Counted from the stretch's first letter, positions 18,754-28,580 are shown. The stretch: DNA of 64,000 nucleotides from Thiomicrorhabdus immobilis (GCF_021654855.1 NZ_AP024202.1:1984001-2048000), one strand, 5' to 3'. A program made the numbers and translations. Notes: generated by a model from the letters alone, not told the origin.

Positions 18754-18765
18754 ACCAGGCCTGGT
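18754..18765. repeat. ACCAGGCCTGGT palindrome, copy 5 (left edge of long repeat)
   Basis: Exact copy followed by CGTTTTGATTTTAAG, parallel to the copies at 17968 and 29031. Confidence 0.9.
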
Positions 18766-19090
18766 CGTTTTGATTTTAAGGTTTATTTTTGCTTAGCTGT
18801 TGAGAAGCCTTTTTAATATTTATACATCATTAATTTTAGCGTTTGAGCTTCCCCTTCCTTTCTTTGCTTGCCCAAAGAAAGGAAGCAAAGAAAATGCACC
18901 CCGCTCCATAAATTGGCAAGTTCTAAACTTGTTCACTCAAATCCCAAAACTCGCTTCGCTCAAACGAAGAACTTGGCTGTAGCGAAGCGGAGAGACAAGA
19001 AACAGTTGGGATTTTTAACCGTTCACTGCATTAAGACCTTTGCACAATTTATTCCAAGGGGAATCTTGGCGTTTGAGGTTAGATTTACAG
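18754..19090. repeat. Long dispersed repeat, copy B
   Basis: Begins with ACCAGGCCTGGT, continues with TTGAGAAGCC and ATTTATACA, then a perfect 13-bp hairpin (CTTCCTTTCTTTG 18854-18866 with CAAAGAAAGGAAG 18873-18885, loop CTTGCC), then a conserved tail (GCACCCCGCTC, GGCAAGTTCTAA, CTCGCTTCGC, TTAACCGTTCA, AAG.CTTTGCAC). The same order recurs at 29031-29360 with a different stem sequence. The orientation is arbitrary. Confidence 0.75.
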
Positions 19091-19133
19091 ATTAAAAAAG
19101 TAAATTACCCTATGCTCACACAATGAATGGTCA

Positions 19134-19168
19134 GCCACAGGGCATACCAGGCCTGGCATGTCTGTGGC
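19134..19168. repeat. Large hairpin around a near-copy of the palindrome
   Basis: GCCACAG (19134-19140) pairs with CTGTGGC (19162-19168) and encloses ATACCAGGCCTGGCAT, which contains a one-mismatch copy (ACCAGGCCTGGC, 19146-19157) that can extend the stem with one bulge. No T run follows. It may be a remnant element rather than a terminator. Confidence 0.6.
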
Positions 19169-19289
19169 GTTCTATACTTTGTAAGCACAGGATAAAAATT
19201 ACAGCACAATAACATCTCAACAATAGAAATACGGAATTAACGTAGAAAAAGCATCCCTTCTGTAAACAATCGTGATTTCACTTAGCGTA

Positions 19290-19486
19290 GGATGCGTTTA
19301 AACATTTCCATTGTCCGAGCGTAGCGAGTTATGGGAGTGTCAGCAGACAAGCTTAATGAAATAGATTGTGTCAGCAGGGGGCCTTTTTTCTGGTTACTCT
19401 TTTTGGGCAAGCAAAAAGAGTAACGGGAAGCCCTTAGATAAAAACAAAGAATTATAAATATTGAAAAGGCTTCTCAAGCATAGGTA
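19290..19486. repeat. Long dispersed repeat, copy D (inverted, partial)
   Basis: Read on the minus strand it shows AAGGCTTCTC-type flank reversed, GGGCTTCCC, then the hairpin TTACTCTTTTTG / CAAAAAGAGTAA (19394-19405 with 19412-19423, loop CTTGCC on the minus strand) and a tail with CTCGCTACGCTC. It lacks the palindrome at its outer edge. Confidence 0.6.
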
Positions 19487-19499
19487 AAACAATTTAACT

Positions 19500-20009
19500 T
19501 TATTCAGAACCTTTTGATTTAGAGGCTTTCTGAGCTTTTGGCTTTAACCAAAATTCCGATAACAATAATAAACCCGCACCAATCGTGATTGCGATATCCG
19601 CTACATTAAAGGTGGCGTAATGCCATAAGCCGATATAAAAATCGATGAAATCAGTGACACGCCCTGCTAGAAAACGATCAATTACATTTCCGATTGCACC
19701 ACCTAACACCAAGTTAATGCCCCAGACTTCTGCAGTGATTTTGTTTGGTAGTTTTGATAGCCAAAACATCAAAATGGCACTGACCACCAAAGCCAGGCCA
19801 GCAAAGAACCAACGTTGCCAACCGCCCATTTCCGCTAAAAAGCTGAAGGCAGCACCATAGTTATAAGTCAGCATCCAATTTAACTGAGGCATAACCGCAA
19901 CAGGCTCGGCAAAAGTTAAATTACTCACCGCAATGTATTTGGTTAATTGATCAAATACAATCACTAAAATGGCTAACCAAATGGTTTTTATACCTGTTGT
20001 TTTTAACAT
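19500..20009 (-). CDS. lspA: Lipoprotein signal peptidase
   Basis: Signal peptidase II, an inner-membrane aspartic protease that removes the signal peptide of diacylated prolipoproteins. The 169-aa protein has four membrane helices, the NYGAAFSFL segment, GGAIGNVIDR with the first catalytic Asp, and FNVADIAI with the second. The start is ATG 20009 (MLKTTGIKTIW); a longer frame to 20063 runs into the CACGAAG repeat and has no homology. It follows ileS on the same strand as in E. coli, but a repeat element (20051-20180) lies between them. The C-terminus is Lys-rich, as often seen. Confidence 0.95.
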   Translation of the reverse strand: MLKTTGIKTIWLAILVIVFDQLTKYIAVSNLTFAEPVAVMPQLNWMLTYNYGAAFSFLAEMGGWQRWFFAGLALVVSAILMFWLSKLPNKITAEVWGINLVLGGAIGNVIDRFLAGRVTDFIDFYIGLWHYATFNVADIAITIGAGLLLLSEFWLKPKAQKASKSKGSE

Positions 20010-20050
20010 ATTTTGAACCACACACGTAGAACTCGGCGAAGAGCCGAGAA

Positions 20051-20180
20051 AGCACGAAGGCACGAAGAAACAAAAAGCTGATAAGTAAGTTATTTGTTAT
20101 TTAGCCAAATCAATATTAAATGATTAGCAAAATTAATTTAACCTAATGATAAACTTCGTATCTTCGTGCCTTCGTGGTTA
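20051..20180. repeat. CACGAAG inverted-repeat element without a gene (ileS-lspA)
   Basis: The left side reads AGCACGAAGGCACGAAGAAA (20051-20070). The right side, AAACTTCGTATCTTCGTGCC (20151-20170) continuing to TTCGTGGTTA, is its inverted relative. The ~80 bp between are AT-rich with no reading frame. It resembles the arms of the GxxExxY element at 4217-4653, so it may be a gene-less derivative. It could also form a hairpin within the ileS-lspA transcript. Confidence 0.65.
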
Positions 20181-20189
20181 ATTTAAAAA

Positions 20190-23024
20190 TTATGCAAAAT
20201 GGCGGACTTCGCCTTTACCATTTTCATCAATATTATCCACACAACGCTGACAAAGCTCTGGATGCTCGGCGATTTTGCCGACTTCTTCACGGTGATGCCA
20301 ACAACGTGCACACTTGGCGTGTTCAGTCGCGCCGGCATCAATCCATAGGCCAGCCATCTCTGATTCAATAGCAGAATCGGTTTTGTCTGCAAGTGGCTTA
20401 ATGCTGGCTTCAGAAGTAATCAGCACAAAACGTAACTCGTCTGCTAACTTGCTTAACTTAGCAAAAATGGCATCATCACAATACAAAGTAACTTCTGCTG
20501 TTAACGAACCTTTAATCACTTTATCTTTACGCAACTCTTCAAGCTGTTTAGCCACGGCTGAACGCACGGCAATCATCTCTTCCCAGTAGGCTGAGTTCAT
20601 TTCGGTGCTTTCATCCAATGCCGTCAACCCTTCGTACCAAGTCGCCACAAACACGGTTTCGCTCCGTTCGCCAGGCAGGTATTGCCAAATCTCTTCTGCG
20701 GTAAAGCTCAAGATTGGCGCCATCCACCGGGTCAAAGCCTCAACGATATGATATAGCGCGGTTTGCGCTGAACGTCTCGCTAAACCATCGGACTTGCAAG
20801 TGTATTGACGATCTTTAATCACATCCAGATAGAATGAACCTAACTCAACGGAACAGAAGTGGGTCATCGCTTGATAGATGGTATGGAAATTGTAGCTATC
20901 GTAAGCTTCTATAATTTCCGCCTGCAGTTTAGCGGCATGTCCAATCGCCCATTTATCTAACGGCAATAAATCTTCATAGGCCACCATATCGGTTTCTGGG
21001 TTAAAACCATTTATATTGGCCATTAAGAAACGTGCGGTGTTACGAATACGACGATATGAATCCGCCGTACGACTGATGATTTCATCCGATACCGTCATCT
21101 CATAACGGTAGTCGGCTGCTGAAATCCACAAACGTAAAATATCCGCACCTAACTTATTGGCGATTTGCTGCGGGGCAACCACGTTACCTTTAGATTTAGA
21201 CATTTTCTTACCGTCTTTATCAACGGTAAAGCCGTGTGTCAGCACTTGTTTGTAAGGCGCTTGACCATCGGTTGCCAATGCCGTCAACAATGAAGACTGG
21301 AACCAACCACGGTGCTGGTCAGAACCTTCTAAATATAAATCGGCAGGTGCATGTAGTTCTTCACGTTGACCTAAAACGGTAAAGTGTGAAATACCCGAAT
21401 CGAACCAGACATCCAAAATATCGGTGACTTGTTCATAATCATCTGCTTCATCACCCAACAAAGACGCCACATCCAAGTCATACCACGCATCAATCGATTT
21501 CTCTTCAACTAGCTTAGCCACTTGCTCCATCAATTCAGTTGTGCGAGGATGCATTTCACCGGTGACTTTATGGACAAAGATGGCGATTGGCACACCCCAG
21601 AAACGCTGACGAGAAATACACCAATCTGGACGACCATCAATCATGCCTTCAATACGATTTTGACCCCATTCCGGAATCCACTGTACTTTTGGAATCGCGT
21701 CCATCGCTTTATCACGAAGACCTGCTTCGGTCATGGAGATAAACCACTGCGGTGTGGCACGGAAAATCAGAGGCGTTTTGGTACGCCAGCAGTGTGGGTA
21801 GCTGTGCTCAATCACTTCAATATGCACTAAAGCGTTATGCTCTTTCAGCACTTCAATCACGTGGTCATCCACTTTAAGGACATTCTCACCTTCAAATAAC
21901 GGGGTGCCGGCAACATAGTTACCGTTACCGTCTACCGGGCAATCGACTTCCAAATCGTATTTTAGACCTACCTGGAAATCTTCCACCCCGTGACCTGGCG
22001 CGGTGTGAACACAACCGGTTCCGGCTTCGGTGGTAACGTGGTCACCTAAAATCAGCGGAACGATTCGGTCATAGAATGGGTGCTTTAGACGAATCAAATC
22101 AAACTGTTCACCACGACCATAGGCGATCACGTTGTACTTATCAAATCCCCATTTGTCCATGGCATCCTTGATCATCGCTTCGGCTAGGAATAGACGCTCT
22201 GGGCCATTTTCTCCATGCACCTGTACCACAGAATATTCCAATTCCGGGTTAATCGATACCGCTTGGTTAGCTGGCAATGTCCAAGGTGTGGTGGTCCAAA
22301 TCACTACCGATAAAGGGCCTTCACCAGTATGGTTTTCAACATGATGACAACGTTTGAAAAACGCTTCTTCATCCACCACGGCAAAACGTACATCAATGGA
22401 TTTTGAACGCTTGTTTTCATATTCCACTTCGGCTTCAGCCAAGGCTGAACGTCCACCTACCGACCAATAAACCGGCTTGGTGCCTTTAACCAAGTGACCG
22501 TTTTCGATAATTTTGGCAAGGGCGCGAATTTCATTGGCTTCAAATTTAAAGTCTTTGGTTAGGTATGGGTTTTCCCAATCCGCCATAATCCCTAAACGCT
22601 GGAAGTCCGCCATTTGGCCTTCAACTTGTTTTTGAGCATAGTTGCGGCACTCTTGGCGGAATTCGGTCGCGCCGATTTTCTGACCGACCTTGCCTTTTTT
22701 CTTTTCAACATTCAGCTCGATAGGTAAACCATGACAGTCCCAACCTGGCACAAATGGGGCATCGAAGCCGCTCAAGCCTTTTGATTTAACAATCATGTCT
22801 TTCAACACTTTGTTTACCGCGTGGCCGATATGGATATCACCGTTGGCGTAAGGAGGTCCATCATGCAAAATAAACTTAGGACGCCCTTCCATGTGCTTAC
22901 GCACGGTTTGATACAGTGAATCAGACAACCAAGCTTTTACTTGCTCTGGTTCACGAGTTGGCAGACCGCCTTTCATAGGGAAGTCTGTTTCAGGAAGGTT
23001 CAAAGTCGGTTTATAGTCTGTCAT
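20190..23024 (-). CDS. ileS: Isoleucyl-tRNA synthetase
   Basis: Charges tRNA-Ile; class I synthetase with an editing domain. The 944-aa length matches the bacterial form (E. coli 938). The HIGH motif is in [12 protein letters not shown] (His65, His68), the CP1 editing domain holds [12 protein letters not shown] and the [12 protein letters not shown] segment, and KKMSKSKGN is the KMSKS loop near 607. The C-terminal zinc finger has CARCWHH and CQRCVDN. It lies 109 bp downstream of ribF and upstream of lspA, the classic ribF-ileS-lspA order. Confidence 0.98.
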   Translation of the reverse strand: MTDYKPTLNLPETDFPMKGGLPTREPEQVKAWLSDSLYQTVRKHMEGRPKFILHDGPPYANGDIHIGHAVNKVLKDMIVKSKGLSGFDAPFVPGWDCHGLPIELNVEKKKGKVGQKIGATEFRQECRNYAQKQVEGQMADFQRLGIMADWENPYLTKDFKFEANEIRALAKIIENGHLVKGTKPVYWSVGGRSALAEAEVEYENKRSKSIDVRFAVVDEEAFFKRCHHVENHTGEGPLSVVIWTTTPWTLPANQAVSINPELEYSVVQVHGENGPERLFLAEAMIKDAMDKWGFDKYNVIAYGRGEQFDLIRLKHPFYDRIVPLILGDHVTTEAGTGCVHTAPGHGVEDFQVGLKYDLEVDCPVDGNGNYVAGTPLFEGENVLKVDDHVIEVLKEHNALVHIEVIEHSYPHCWRTKTPLIFRATPQWFISMTEAGLRDKAMDAIPKVQWIPEWGQNRIEGMIDGRPDWCISRQRFWGVPIAIFVHKVTGEMHPRTTELMEQVAKLVEEKSIDAWYDLDVASLLGDEADDYEQVTDILDVWFDSGISHFTVLGQREELHAPADLYLEGSDQHRGWFQSSLLTALATDGQAPYKQVLTHGFTVDKDGKKMSKSKGNVVAPQQIANKLGADILRLWISAADYRYEMTVSDEIISRTADSYRRIRNTARFLMANINGFNPETDMVAYEDLLPLDKWAIGHAAKLQAEIIEAYDSYNFHTIYQAMTHFCSVELGSFYLDVIKDRQYTCKSDGLARRSAQTALYHIVEALTRWMAPILSFTAEEIWQYLPGERSETVFVATWYEGLTALDESTEMNSAYWEEMIAVRSAVAKQLEELRKDKVIKGSLTAEVTLYCDDAIFAKLSKLADELRFVLITSEASIKPLADKTDSAIESEMAGLWIDAGATEHAKCARCWHHREEVGKIAEHPELCQRCVDNIDENGKGEVRHFA

Positions 23025-23133
23025 TATCTAACTTCACATATTGAGAGGGCCAAGCCCTAAATTAAAATTTTAAAATTCGTTTAAATTTGATTGTCTGTTT
23101 TGTTGTTTCTGTTTCGTTTTTTGAATTTTGATT

Positions 23134-24090
23134 TTATGCAATATCAAAAAAAGCTTTGGCCTTTTCGGCATCCAAAGCAATCTGTTCTTTTAAGGCATCC
23201 AGGCCTGAAAACTTCATCTCCGGGCGAATAAATTGCTCTAAATTCACCTGGACATGGCAACCGTAAAGGTCTTTTTCCCAATTGAAAAGATGTACTTCAA
23301 TCGACGGTCTAATGCCATCCACCGTTGGGCGCAAGCCCAAATTTGCCACGGCTGGCCACGGCTTGTCTGCAATACCTTCAACCGTCACCGCAAAGACACC
23401 TTGTACCGGCATCTGGGTTCTTTTAGGATTGATATTCAATGTTCTAAACCCAATGGTACGGCCTAGTTTTTGGCCGTGAATCACTCGACCATAAAAACTG
23501 AAGTTGCCACCCAACAACCCTTTTGCTTCCGCCAGGTTTGGTGTGCCTGATTCATTTCCGGTTAAGGCGGTTCTAATACGGGTACTACTGACTCGCTGTT
23601 GCTCAACATCATAGGTAGGCATATCACTCACGCTAAACTGATGGACTGCACCAGCCTGTTGTAAAAACGCAAAATCACCTTGGCGTTGTTTACCAAATTT
23701 AAAGTCATCACCCACCACTAAATGTTTCACATTTAGACCTTGGAGCAGCACCTGCTCTACAAACTGTGATGCCGTTAAATTGGCAAATTGTGTGTTGAAA
23801 CGCACACACAAAACGAAATCAATCTCAGTATTTTGGAACGCATACAACTTTTCACGCAGGTTCATCAATCTCACCGGCGCTTTTTCAGGTGCGAAAAACT
23901 CGATTGGCAGTGGTTCAAAAATCATCACCACACTTGGTAAACCGAGTTCTTTCGCTTTTGAATTCAGCGCTGTTAAGACTTGTTGATGCCCTAAATGCAC
24001 GCCATCGAAATTACCGATGGTTAACACACAACCTTGTGCAAGTTCTGTTTGAAAGCCTGGCAAATTGTGTAAGCCGCGAATTAGCTGCAT
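23134..24090 (-). CDS. ribF: Bifunctional riboflavin kinase / FAD synthetase
   Basis: Makes FMN from riboflavin and FAD from FMN. The N-terminal adenylyltransferase domain has TIGNFDGVHLGHQ (nucleotide-binding HxGH) and DDFKFGKQRQGD; then SSTRIRTAL, and the C-terminal flavokinase domain begins GRVIHGQKLGRTIGF and includes PAVANLG and NWEKDLYG. About 318 aa, typical. I choose ATG 24090 because MQLIRGLHNL aligns with the known N-terminus; ATG 24099 is also possible. The palindrome near-copy at 23199-23210 encodes SGL. It precedes ileS as in E. coli. Confidence 0.95.
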   Translation of the reverse strand: MQLIRGLHNLPGFQTELAQGCVLTIGNFDGVHLGHQQVLTALNSKAKELGLPSVVMIFEPLPIEFFAPEKAPVRLMNLREKLYAFQNTEIDFVLCVRFNTQFANLTASQFVEQVLLQGLNVKHLVVGDDFKFGKQRQGDFAFLQQAGAVHQFSVSDMPTYDVEQQRVSSTRIRTALTGNESGTPNLAEAKGLLGGNFSFYGRVIHGQKLGRTIGFRTLNINPKRTQMPVQGVFAVTVEGIADKPWPAVANLGLRPTVDGIRPSIEVHLFNWEKDLYGCHVQVNLEQFIRPEMKFSGLDALKEQIALDAEKAKAFFDIA

Positions 24091-24237
24091 ACGTTCCATA
24101 TTCTGTTTAAAATCAAACCGTAAATTATAGCCTATTGAACACGCTAACTTTTTGTAAATCTTTCAAAAAACACCTAATTTTAGCGATTTAATACCCTATC
24201 AAGAAAGTCATCCGTGATTTTGAAACCATTCAAAGCG

Positions 24238-24249
24238 ACCAGGCCTGGT
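24238..24249. repeat. ACCAGGCCTGGT palindrome, copy 6
   Basis: Exact copy between the murJ stop and the ribF start, 32 bp beyond the end of murJ. Confidence 0.9.
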
Positions 24250-24280
24250 TAGTTCTACTAAGTTTTAGATTAAAGATGGT

Positions 24281-25816
24281 TTATGACGTTTTATTGATTA
24301 ACTTTCTCGGGTTCAAACCCAATATTAAAAGCGCCAACCCATAAAGCACAATGGCGCCAATCACCAAACCAAATAACCAACTCATTCTCAACCACACATC
24401 AAACTCATGCCAACGCTCTACCGCTGGCGACACCACAAGTAAAAAAGCCACCACCACCACATTGGCCATGCCAATCTGAACACTCAATTTCCCCCACCCC
24501 GGCATCGGGGTAAACACTTGCTGTTTTTGTAAATACCAATACAGCAATCCCGCATTGACAAAAGCGGACACGGTGGTGGCTGCGGCTAAACCGACATGGG
24601 CAAAAGGACCTATCAAGATTAGATTTAAGACGGTATTGGTCACCAAAGCCACCACGGCGATTTTAACGGGGGTCTTCATATCCTTACGAGAGTAAAAGGC
24701 GGGCGCCAAAATCTTCACCAAAATAAAACCTAACAACCCAAAAGAGTAGGCCATTAAACTCATGCTCGACATACTCGCATCATGAGCGGTGAACGCGCCA
24801 TAGAAAAACAAGGTGGTAATCAAAGGTTCGGACAAAATCAACAAGCCCAAGGTTGCCGGTAAGCCAATAATCAAAACCAAACGTAATGCACTATCAATAT
24901 CTTCTTGAAAACCCTGCCAGTTTTCATTAGCGGCTTTTTTAGACAAACCGGGTAACACCACCGTCGCTAATGCCACACCAAACACACCAAGTGGAAACTC
25001 CATCAAACGGTCTGAATAATACAACCAAGAAACCGAACCGGTGACTAAAAATGAAGCCAAAACCGTATCTACCAGTAGATTGATTTGTGCCACCGACACC
25101 CCGAATAAAGCCGGTAACATCAAGCGTTTTACATCATCAACCCCAGGGTCTTTCTGGCGGGTTGGGTGAGGCAACAATCCCAGTTTATACAGAAAAGGCA
25201 GATGAAACAGCAATTGCACTACACCAGCAACCAGCACCCCCCAAGCCAACGCCATCACGGGAACATCCATTAACGGCGCAACCCAAATGGCAAAGCTGAT
25301 AAGCACTAAATTTAAAAACACCGGAGTAAAGGCAGGAACCGCAAACTGGTTATAGGTGTTCATAATGGCGGAAGAAAAGGCCACCAAAGAGATCAACAGC
25401 AGATACGGAAAGGTAATCGACAACATATCCGCAGCCAAGGCAAACTTCTCCGGCTGATCCATAAAACCGGGGGCAAACACCATCATCCATAAAGAGGAAC
25501 CAAACACCCCAAAAGCCGTCAGAAGCAACAGAATGCCACCTAAGCGAAAACTGATTGCATTGACTAAATGCTTAACCGCCTCTTGACCACGCTTCTCTTT
25601 TGCCTCAGCCAAAACCGGTACAAAAGCTTGTGAAAACGCGCCTTCCGCAAATAAACGGCGGAAAAAATTGGGGATTTTAAATGCCACAAAAAAGGCATCC
25701 GCCCCCATACTGGCACCAAAATAGCGGGCAATAATCACATCTCGCACAAATCCTAAAACGCGCGAAATCATGGTCATCCCACCTACTGTTGCGGTAGCTT
25801 TAATTATTCTCTTCAA
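24281..25816 (-). CDS. murJ: Lipid II flippase MurJ
   Basis: Moves lipid II across the inner membrane for peptidoglycan synthesis. The 511-aa polytopic protein has the family N-terminus TMISRVLGFVRDVIIA, then FFVAFKIPNFFRRLFAEGAFSQAFVPV (given in parts: FKIPNFFRRLFAEG, AFSQAFVPV), with the conserved charged residues of the central cavity, and MEFPLGVFGVALATVVLP. Fourteen helices are expected. The start is TTG at 25816, since the reading frame has no ATG before the conserved region except an internal one; GGAA lies upstream. It precedes ribF and is divergent from the acetolactate synthase gene. Confidence 0.95.
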   Translation of the reverse strand: MKRIIKATATVGGMTMISRVLGFVRDVIIARYFGASMGADAFFVAFKIPNFFRRLFAEGAFSQAFVPVLAEAKEKRGQEAVKHLVNAISFRLGGILLLLTAFGVFGSSLWMMVFAPGFMDQPEKFALAADMLSITFPYLLLISLVAFSSAIMNTYNQFAVPAFTPVFLNLVLISFAIWVAPLMDVPVMALAWGVLVAGVVQLLFHLPFLYKLGLLPHPTRQKDPGVDDVKRLMLPALFGVSVAQINLLVDTVLASFLVTGSVSWLYYSDRLMEFPLGVFGVALATVVLPGLSKKAANENWQGFQEDIDSALRLVLIIGLPATLGLLILSEPLITTLFFYGAFTAHDASMSSMSLMAYSFGLLGFILVKILAPAFYSRKDMKTPVKIAVVALVTNTVLNLILIGPFAHVGLAAATTVSAFVNAGLLYWYLQKQQVFTPMPGWGKLSVQIGMANVVVVAFLLVVSPAVERWHEFDVWLRMSWLFGLVIGAIVLYGLALLILGLNPRKLINKTS

Positions 25817-26000
25817 AAGGGGTTCCGTAATTTACTTAAACAGGGAAATAAGGTGGATAAATTGTACCAAACCCATAGTTTAACCACTATTTAATTAGGG
25901 CAGACAAAAAAGCTTTTATTTTCACTGCCTATGTAAATATGAAAAGATATTATGTACAGTTGATTAGACACACGTTAGCCCAAAATATAAAGGCCATAAG

Positions 26001-27632
26001 ATGAAAGCCGCAGAGTTATTTGTGAAATGTTTGGAAAACGAAGAGGTTGAATATATCTTCGGTATTCCAGGAGAAGAAAATCTGGATTTAATGGATGCGC
26101 TTTTGGAGAGCAATATACAGTTCATTTTGACTCGCCATGAACAAGGCGCGGCGTTTATGGCCGATGTTTATGGCCGTTTAACCGGACGCGCTGGCGTGTG
26201 TTTATCCACCTTGGGGCCTGGTGCGACCAACCTGGTGACGGGTGTGGCTGACGCCAATATGGACCGCGCGCCCGTGGTTGCCATTGCCGGTCAAGCCAGC
26301 ACCAACCGGCTACATAAAGAGAGTCATCAGGTATTAGACTTGGTCAACCTGTTTAAACCCATCACAAAATACAGCACCCAGATATTGACTCCAGAGGTCA
26401 TACCAGAAGTAGTACGTAAAGCCTTCAAAGTGGCGCAAGCAGAAAAACCTGGCTGCAGCTTTATCGACTTTCCTGAAAACATGGCCGACAAAACTTTAGA
26501 TAAAAAACCTTTAAAAAGACAAAGCCCACTGCCCTCCTATGCCAACCCGTTAAAAATCGATCAAGCGGCTGAAATCATTTCGCAGGCCGATTACCCTATT
26601 ATCATAGCGGGTAACGGTGTGCTACGTTCACACGCCAGCGAAGCATTATTTGAATTTGCCACAAAACTCAATATCCCAGTGGCCACCACCTTTATGGCAA
26701 AAGGGGCTTTGCCGTGCAGCAACGAACTCTCACTCGGCACAATCGGCTTACAGGCTCATGACTATATCTCTTGCGGAATAGATCGAGCCGATGTGGTGAT
26801 TTGCGTCGGTTACGACATCGTCGAATACCACCCTCACCTCTGGAACAGAAATCCGGATACCAAAATCATTCATATTGATACCCAGCCAGCCGAAGTGGAT
26901 GAGTTCTACATCGTTACCGCCGGTTTAATCGGAGACATTGGACAAGCATTATCGAGTATTGCCGCAATCAGCAAACGTCATACCGGCTCACCCTATCAAG
27001 GACTTAAACAGCGTATCGAAGAAACCTTTCATCAGTTCGACAGCAATCAGGACTTTCCGGTCAAACCACAAAGAATCCTCAGCGACTTGCGTAAAGCCCT
27101 TGATGCCAAAGACATTATTGTCTCGGATGTTGGTGCGCACAAAATGTGGATTGCACGCATGTATCAAGCACAACACCCTAACAGCTGCATTATCTCTAAC
27201 GGCTTTGCTTCAATGGGAATCGCGCTCCCTGGTGCGATTGCGGCCAAACTCGCCAAACCAAATCAAATCAGTGTTGCCGTGACCGGTGATGCAGGCTTTT
27301 TGATGAATGTTCAAGAAATCGAAACCGCCGTTCGCCTTAATATTCCGATTATCGTGTTAATTTGGAACGATCAACAATATGGCTTAATCAAATGGAAGCA
27401 GATGAATCAATTTGGCCGCGAGAGCAATGTATCATTCAACAATCCCGACTTTGTCAAACTGGCAGAAGCCTTCGGTGCTAAAGGCTACCGAATACAACAG
27501 ACTGATGATTTGCTGCCAACCCTGAAACAAGCCATCGAGGATAATTGCGTGGTGTTAATTGATTGTCCGGTAGATTACTCTGAAAACTTAAAACTGACTC
27601 ATGAGCTAGGTGCCATGATTTGCCCAACTTAA
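26001..27632 (+). CDS. Acetolactate synthase, catabolic AlsS/IlvB-type large subunit
   Basis: A thiamine-diphosphate enzyme condensing two pyruvates to 2-acetolactate. The 543-aa protein has the three TPP-enzyme domains: the N-terminal pyrimidine-binding domain with the activating Glu47 in TRHEQGAAFMADVYGRLTG, the central domain, and the C-terminal PP domain with GDAGFLMN ... WND (metal site, about residues 427-455) and YGLIKWKQM. No small regulatory subunit (ilvH/ilvN) follows, and the length is that of AlsS rather than IlvI, so a catabolic role (acetoin or pH and pyruvate overflow) is possible. Biosynthesis cannot be excluded. The SD is AAAGG at 25989-25993. A small exported protein gene follows after 22 bp. 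Confidence 0.88.
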   Translation: MKAAELFVKCLENEEVEYIFGIPGEENLDLMDALLESNIQFILTRHEQGAAFMADVYGRLTGRAGVCLSTLGPGATNLVTGVADANMDRAPVVAIAGQASTNRLHKESHQVLDLVNLFKPITKYSTQILTPEVIPEVVRKAFKVAQAEKPGCSFIDFPENMADKTLDKKPLKRQSPLPSYANPLKIDQAAEIISQADYPIIIAGNGVLRSHASEALFEFATKLNIPVATTFMAKGALPCSNELSLGTIGLQAHDYISCGIDRADVVICVGYDIVEYHPHLWNRNPDTKIIHIDTQPAEVDEFYIVTAGLIGDIGQALSSIAAISKRHTGSPYQGLKQRIEETFHQFDSNQDFPVKPQRILSDLRKALDAKDIIVSDVGAHKMWIARMYQAQHPNSCIISNGFASMGIALPGAIAAKLAKPNQISVAVTGDAGFLMNVQEIETAVRLNIPIIVLIWNDQQYGLIKWKQMNQFGRESNVSFNNPDFVKLAEAFGAKGYRIQQTDDLLPTLKQAIEDNCVVLIDCPVDYSENLKLTHELGAMICPT

Positions 27633-27654
27633 AAACAAGGAAACAGCAATAAAC

Positions 27655-28080
27655 ATGAAAAATTTTTGGATGATTAGCTTAATGGTTTTATGCGTACATT
27701 ACAGCCCAACCACTCTTGCAGAAGACTACAAGCCCTCGAGCAATATTGTTAGCCTAATGCCGATTGTCATGGACAACTTGGATACCTTACAACTGACAGA
27801 GGTACAACTCGATCAAGTTAGAGCCATTTCAAGAAAAAGTTTTGCTGGCGTTGAGCAAATCAATGCGGAATATCATGTGATTAAAACCGAACTTAAAGAA
27901 GAGTTACTGGACAGCAACAACCAAGACAGCCAACACAGCAAGCAGTTAGTTGAAGAGTTAGTGGCGTTAGATAAAAAACGCATGATGTTAACTTTGGAGT
28001 GCACTTTAGGGTTAAAGAAAGTACTGTCTAAAGCCCAGTTTAAAGAGGTTGTCGCCCAGCTAGAGTTTCAGGGAAAATAA
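27655..28080 (+). CDS. Small exported helical protein (Spy/CpxP-like pattern)
   Basis: 141 aa with a signal peptide (MKNFWMISLMVLCVHY..., cleavage after TTLA at residue 22). The mature part is helical and charged, with LQLTEVQLDQVRAISRKS and a later KVLSKAQFKEVV. The spacing of these LT/LSxxQ segments recalls the LTxxQ repeats of the periplasmic chaperones Spy and CpxP, but the match is weak. It lies 22 bp after the acetolactate synthase gene with AAGGAAAC upstream of its ATG, so the two are probably co-transcribed. Function unknown. Confidence 0.6.
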   Translation: MKNFWMISLMVLCVHYSPTTLAEDYKPSSNIVSLMPIVMDNLDTLQLTEVQLDQVRAISRKSFAGVEQINAEYHVIKTELKEELLDSNNQDSQHSKQLVEELVALDKKRMMLTLECTLGLKKVLSKAQFKEVVAQLEFQGK

Positions 28081-28115
28081 GCACTAAACCACTTGTGACC
28101 AATCTACCGGTTTTT

Positions 28116-28397
28116 TCAAGCAGAATGGGCTTTAAGCACCTTGGCTTTATAGACAAAAGTACCAAATGGTACTAAAGAAGCCAGCAATCCAAGAAACCCC
28201 TTAGTCTCAGATAAATGCCCCTTACCGACATGATAAAACAACACGACATTAAACGCGATAAACAAACCACCATGCGCTCGCCCCACCAAACTGACATATT
28301 CCGGCATGCCATATTGATATTTAAGCGGCATAGCTACAAACAGCAACAGCAATAAAGACGTACCTTCCAGCAGCGCCATAAACTTCAAGAATCTCAT
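28116..28397 (-). CDS. DUF3817 membrane protein
   Basis: 93 aa with three membrane segments; FLKFMALLEGTSLLLLLFVAMPLKY and GRAHGGLFIAF are the DUF3817 (YdzA-like) signature. The function is unknown. The start is ATG 28397 with AAGGTGAAG upstream; a longer frame to 28454 crosses the rpsT terminator. It ends 35 bp from the convergent exported-protein gene. Confidence 0.85.
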   Translation of the reverse strand: MRFLKFMALLEGTSLLLLLFVAMPLKYQYGMPEYVSLVGRAHGGLFIAFNVVLFYHVGKGHLSETKGFLGLLASLVPFGTFVYKAKVLKAHSA

Positions 28398-28420
28398 AAC
28401 TTCACCTTTTGACAGACAAT

Positions 28421-28447
28421 AAAAAACCGGGCTAAACCCGGCTTTTT
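28421..28447 (-). terminator. Terminator downstream of rpsT
   Basis: CCGGG (28427-28431) and CCCGG (28437-28441) pair around a 5-nt loop, with A and T runs on both outer sides; on the minus strand GCCGGGTTTAGCCCGG is followed by T6. It closes the rpsT transcript before the DUF3817 gene. Confidence 0.8.
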
Positions 28448-28472
28448 CAATCAACTTATTTTATAAGTCATT

Positions 28473-28567
28473 TCGCTTCTAAAGTGCGGTTGTCCAAGGC
28501 GAAAATAGTGAGCTTACAAATGTAAGTGATCAATTTTCAACGCACAACAGACGCGCTTTAGAAGTGA
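28473..28567. repeat. 95-bp imperfect inverted repeat in the rpsT 3' region
   Basis: The ends TCGCTTCTAAAG (28473-28484) and CTTTAGAAGTGA (28556-28567) are inverted repeats with one mismatch, inner parts (GCG, GCGAAAAT with ATTTTCAACGC) also pair, and the centre is CTTACA-AA-TGTAAG. It looks like a small palindromic element (MITE-like or transcript-folding), 14 bp after the rpsT stop codon and upstream of its terminator. Confidence 0.65.
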
Positions 28568-28580
28568 TAATGGCTATAAA

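Larger units (their letters stand above)
18558..19499. other. Gene-free, repeat-rich interval between the PACE gene and lspA
   Basis: This stretch of 942 bases has no credible gene; short frames here are in repeats. It holds a ~330-bp dispersed repeat (18754-19090) headed by ACCAGGCCTGGT, a near-copy of that palindrome in a large hairpin (19134-19168), and an inverted relative of the long repeat (about 19290-19486). In 18558-18750 I see nothing recognisable beyond the promoter region of the PACE gene. Confidence 0.75.

Noticed and set aside
18800-19095. Short reading frames of 60-75 codons in the repeat-rich interval
   Set aside because: They lie wholly inside the long dispersed repeat, differ between copies and lack ribosome sites; they are non-coding repeat DNA.
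20010-20063. N-terminal extension of lspA
   Set aside because: The extra 18 codons derive from sequence beside the CACGAAG element and would precede the normal signal-peptidase N-terminus.
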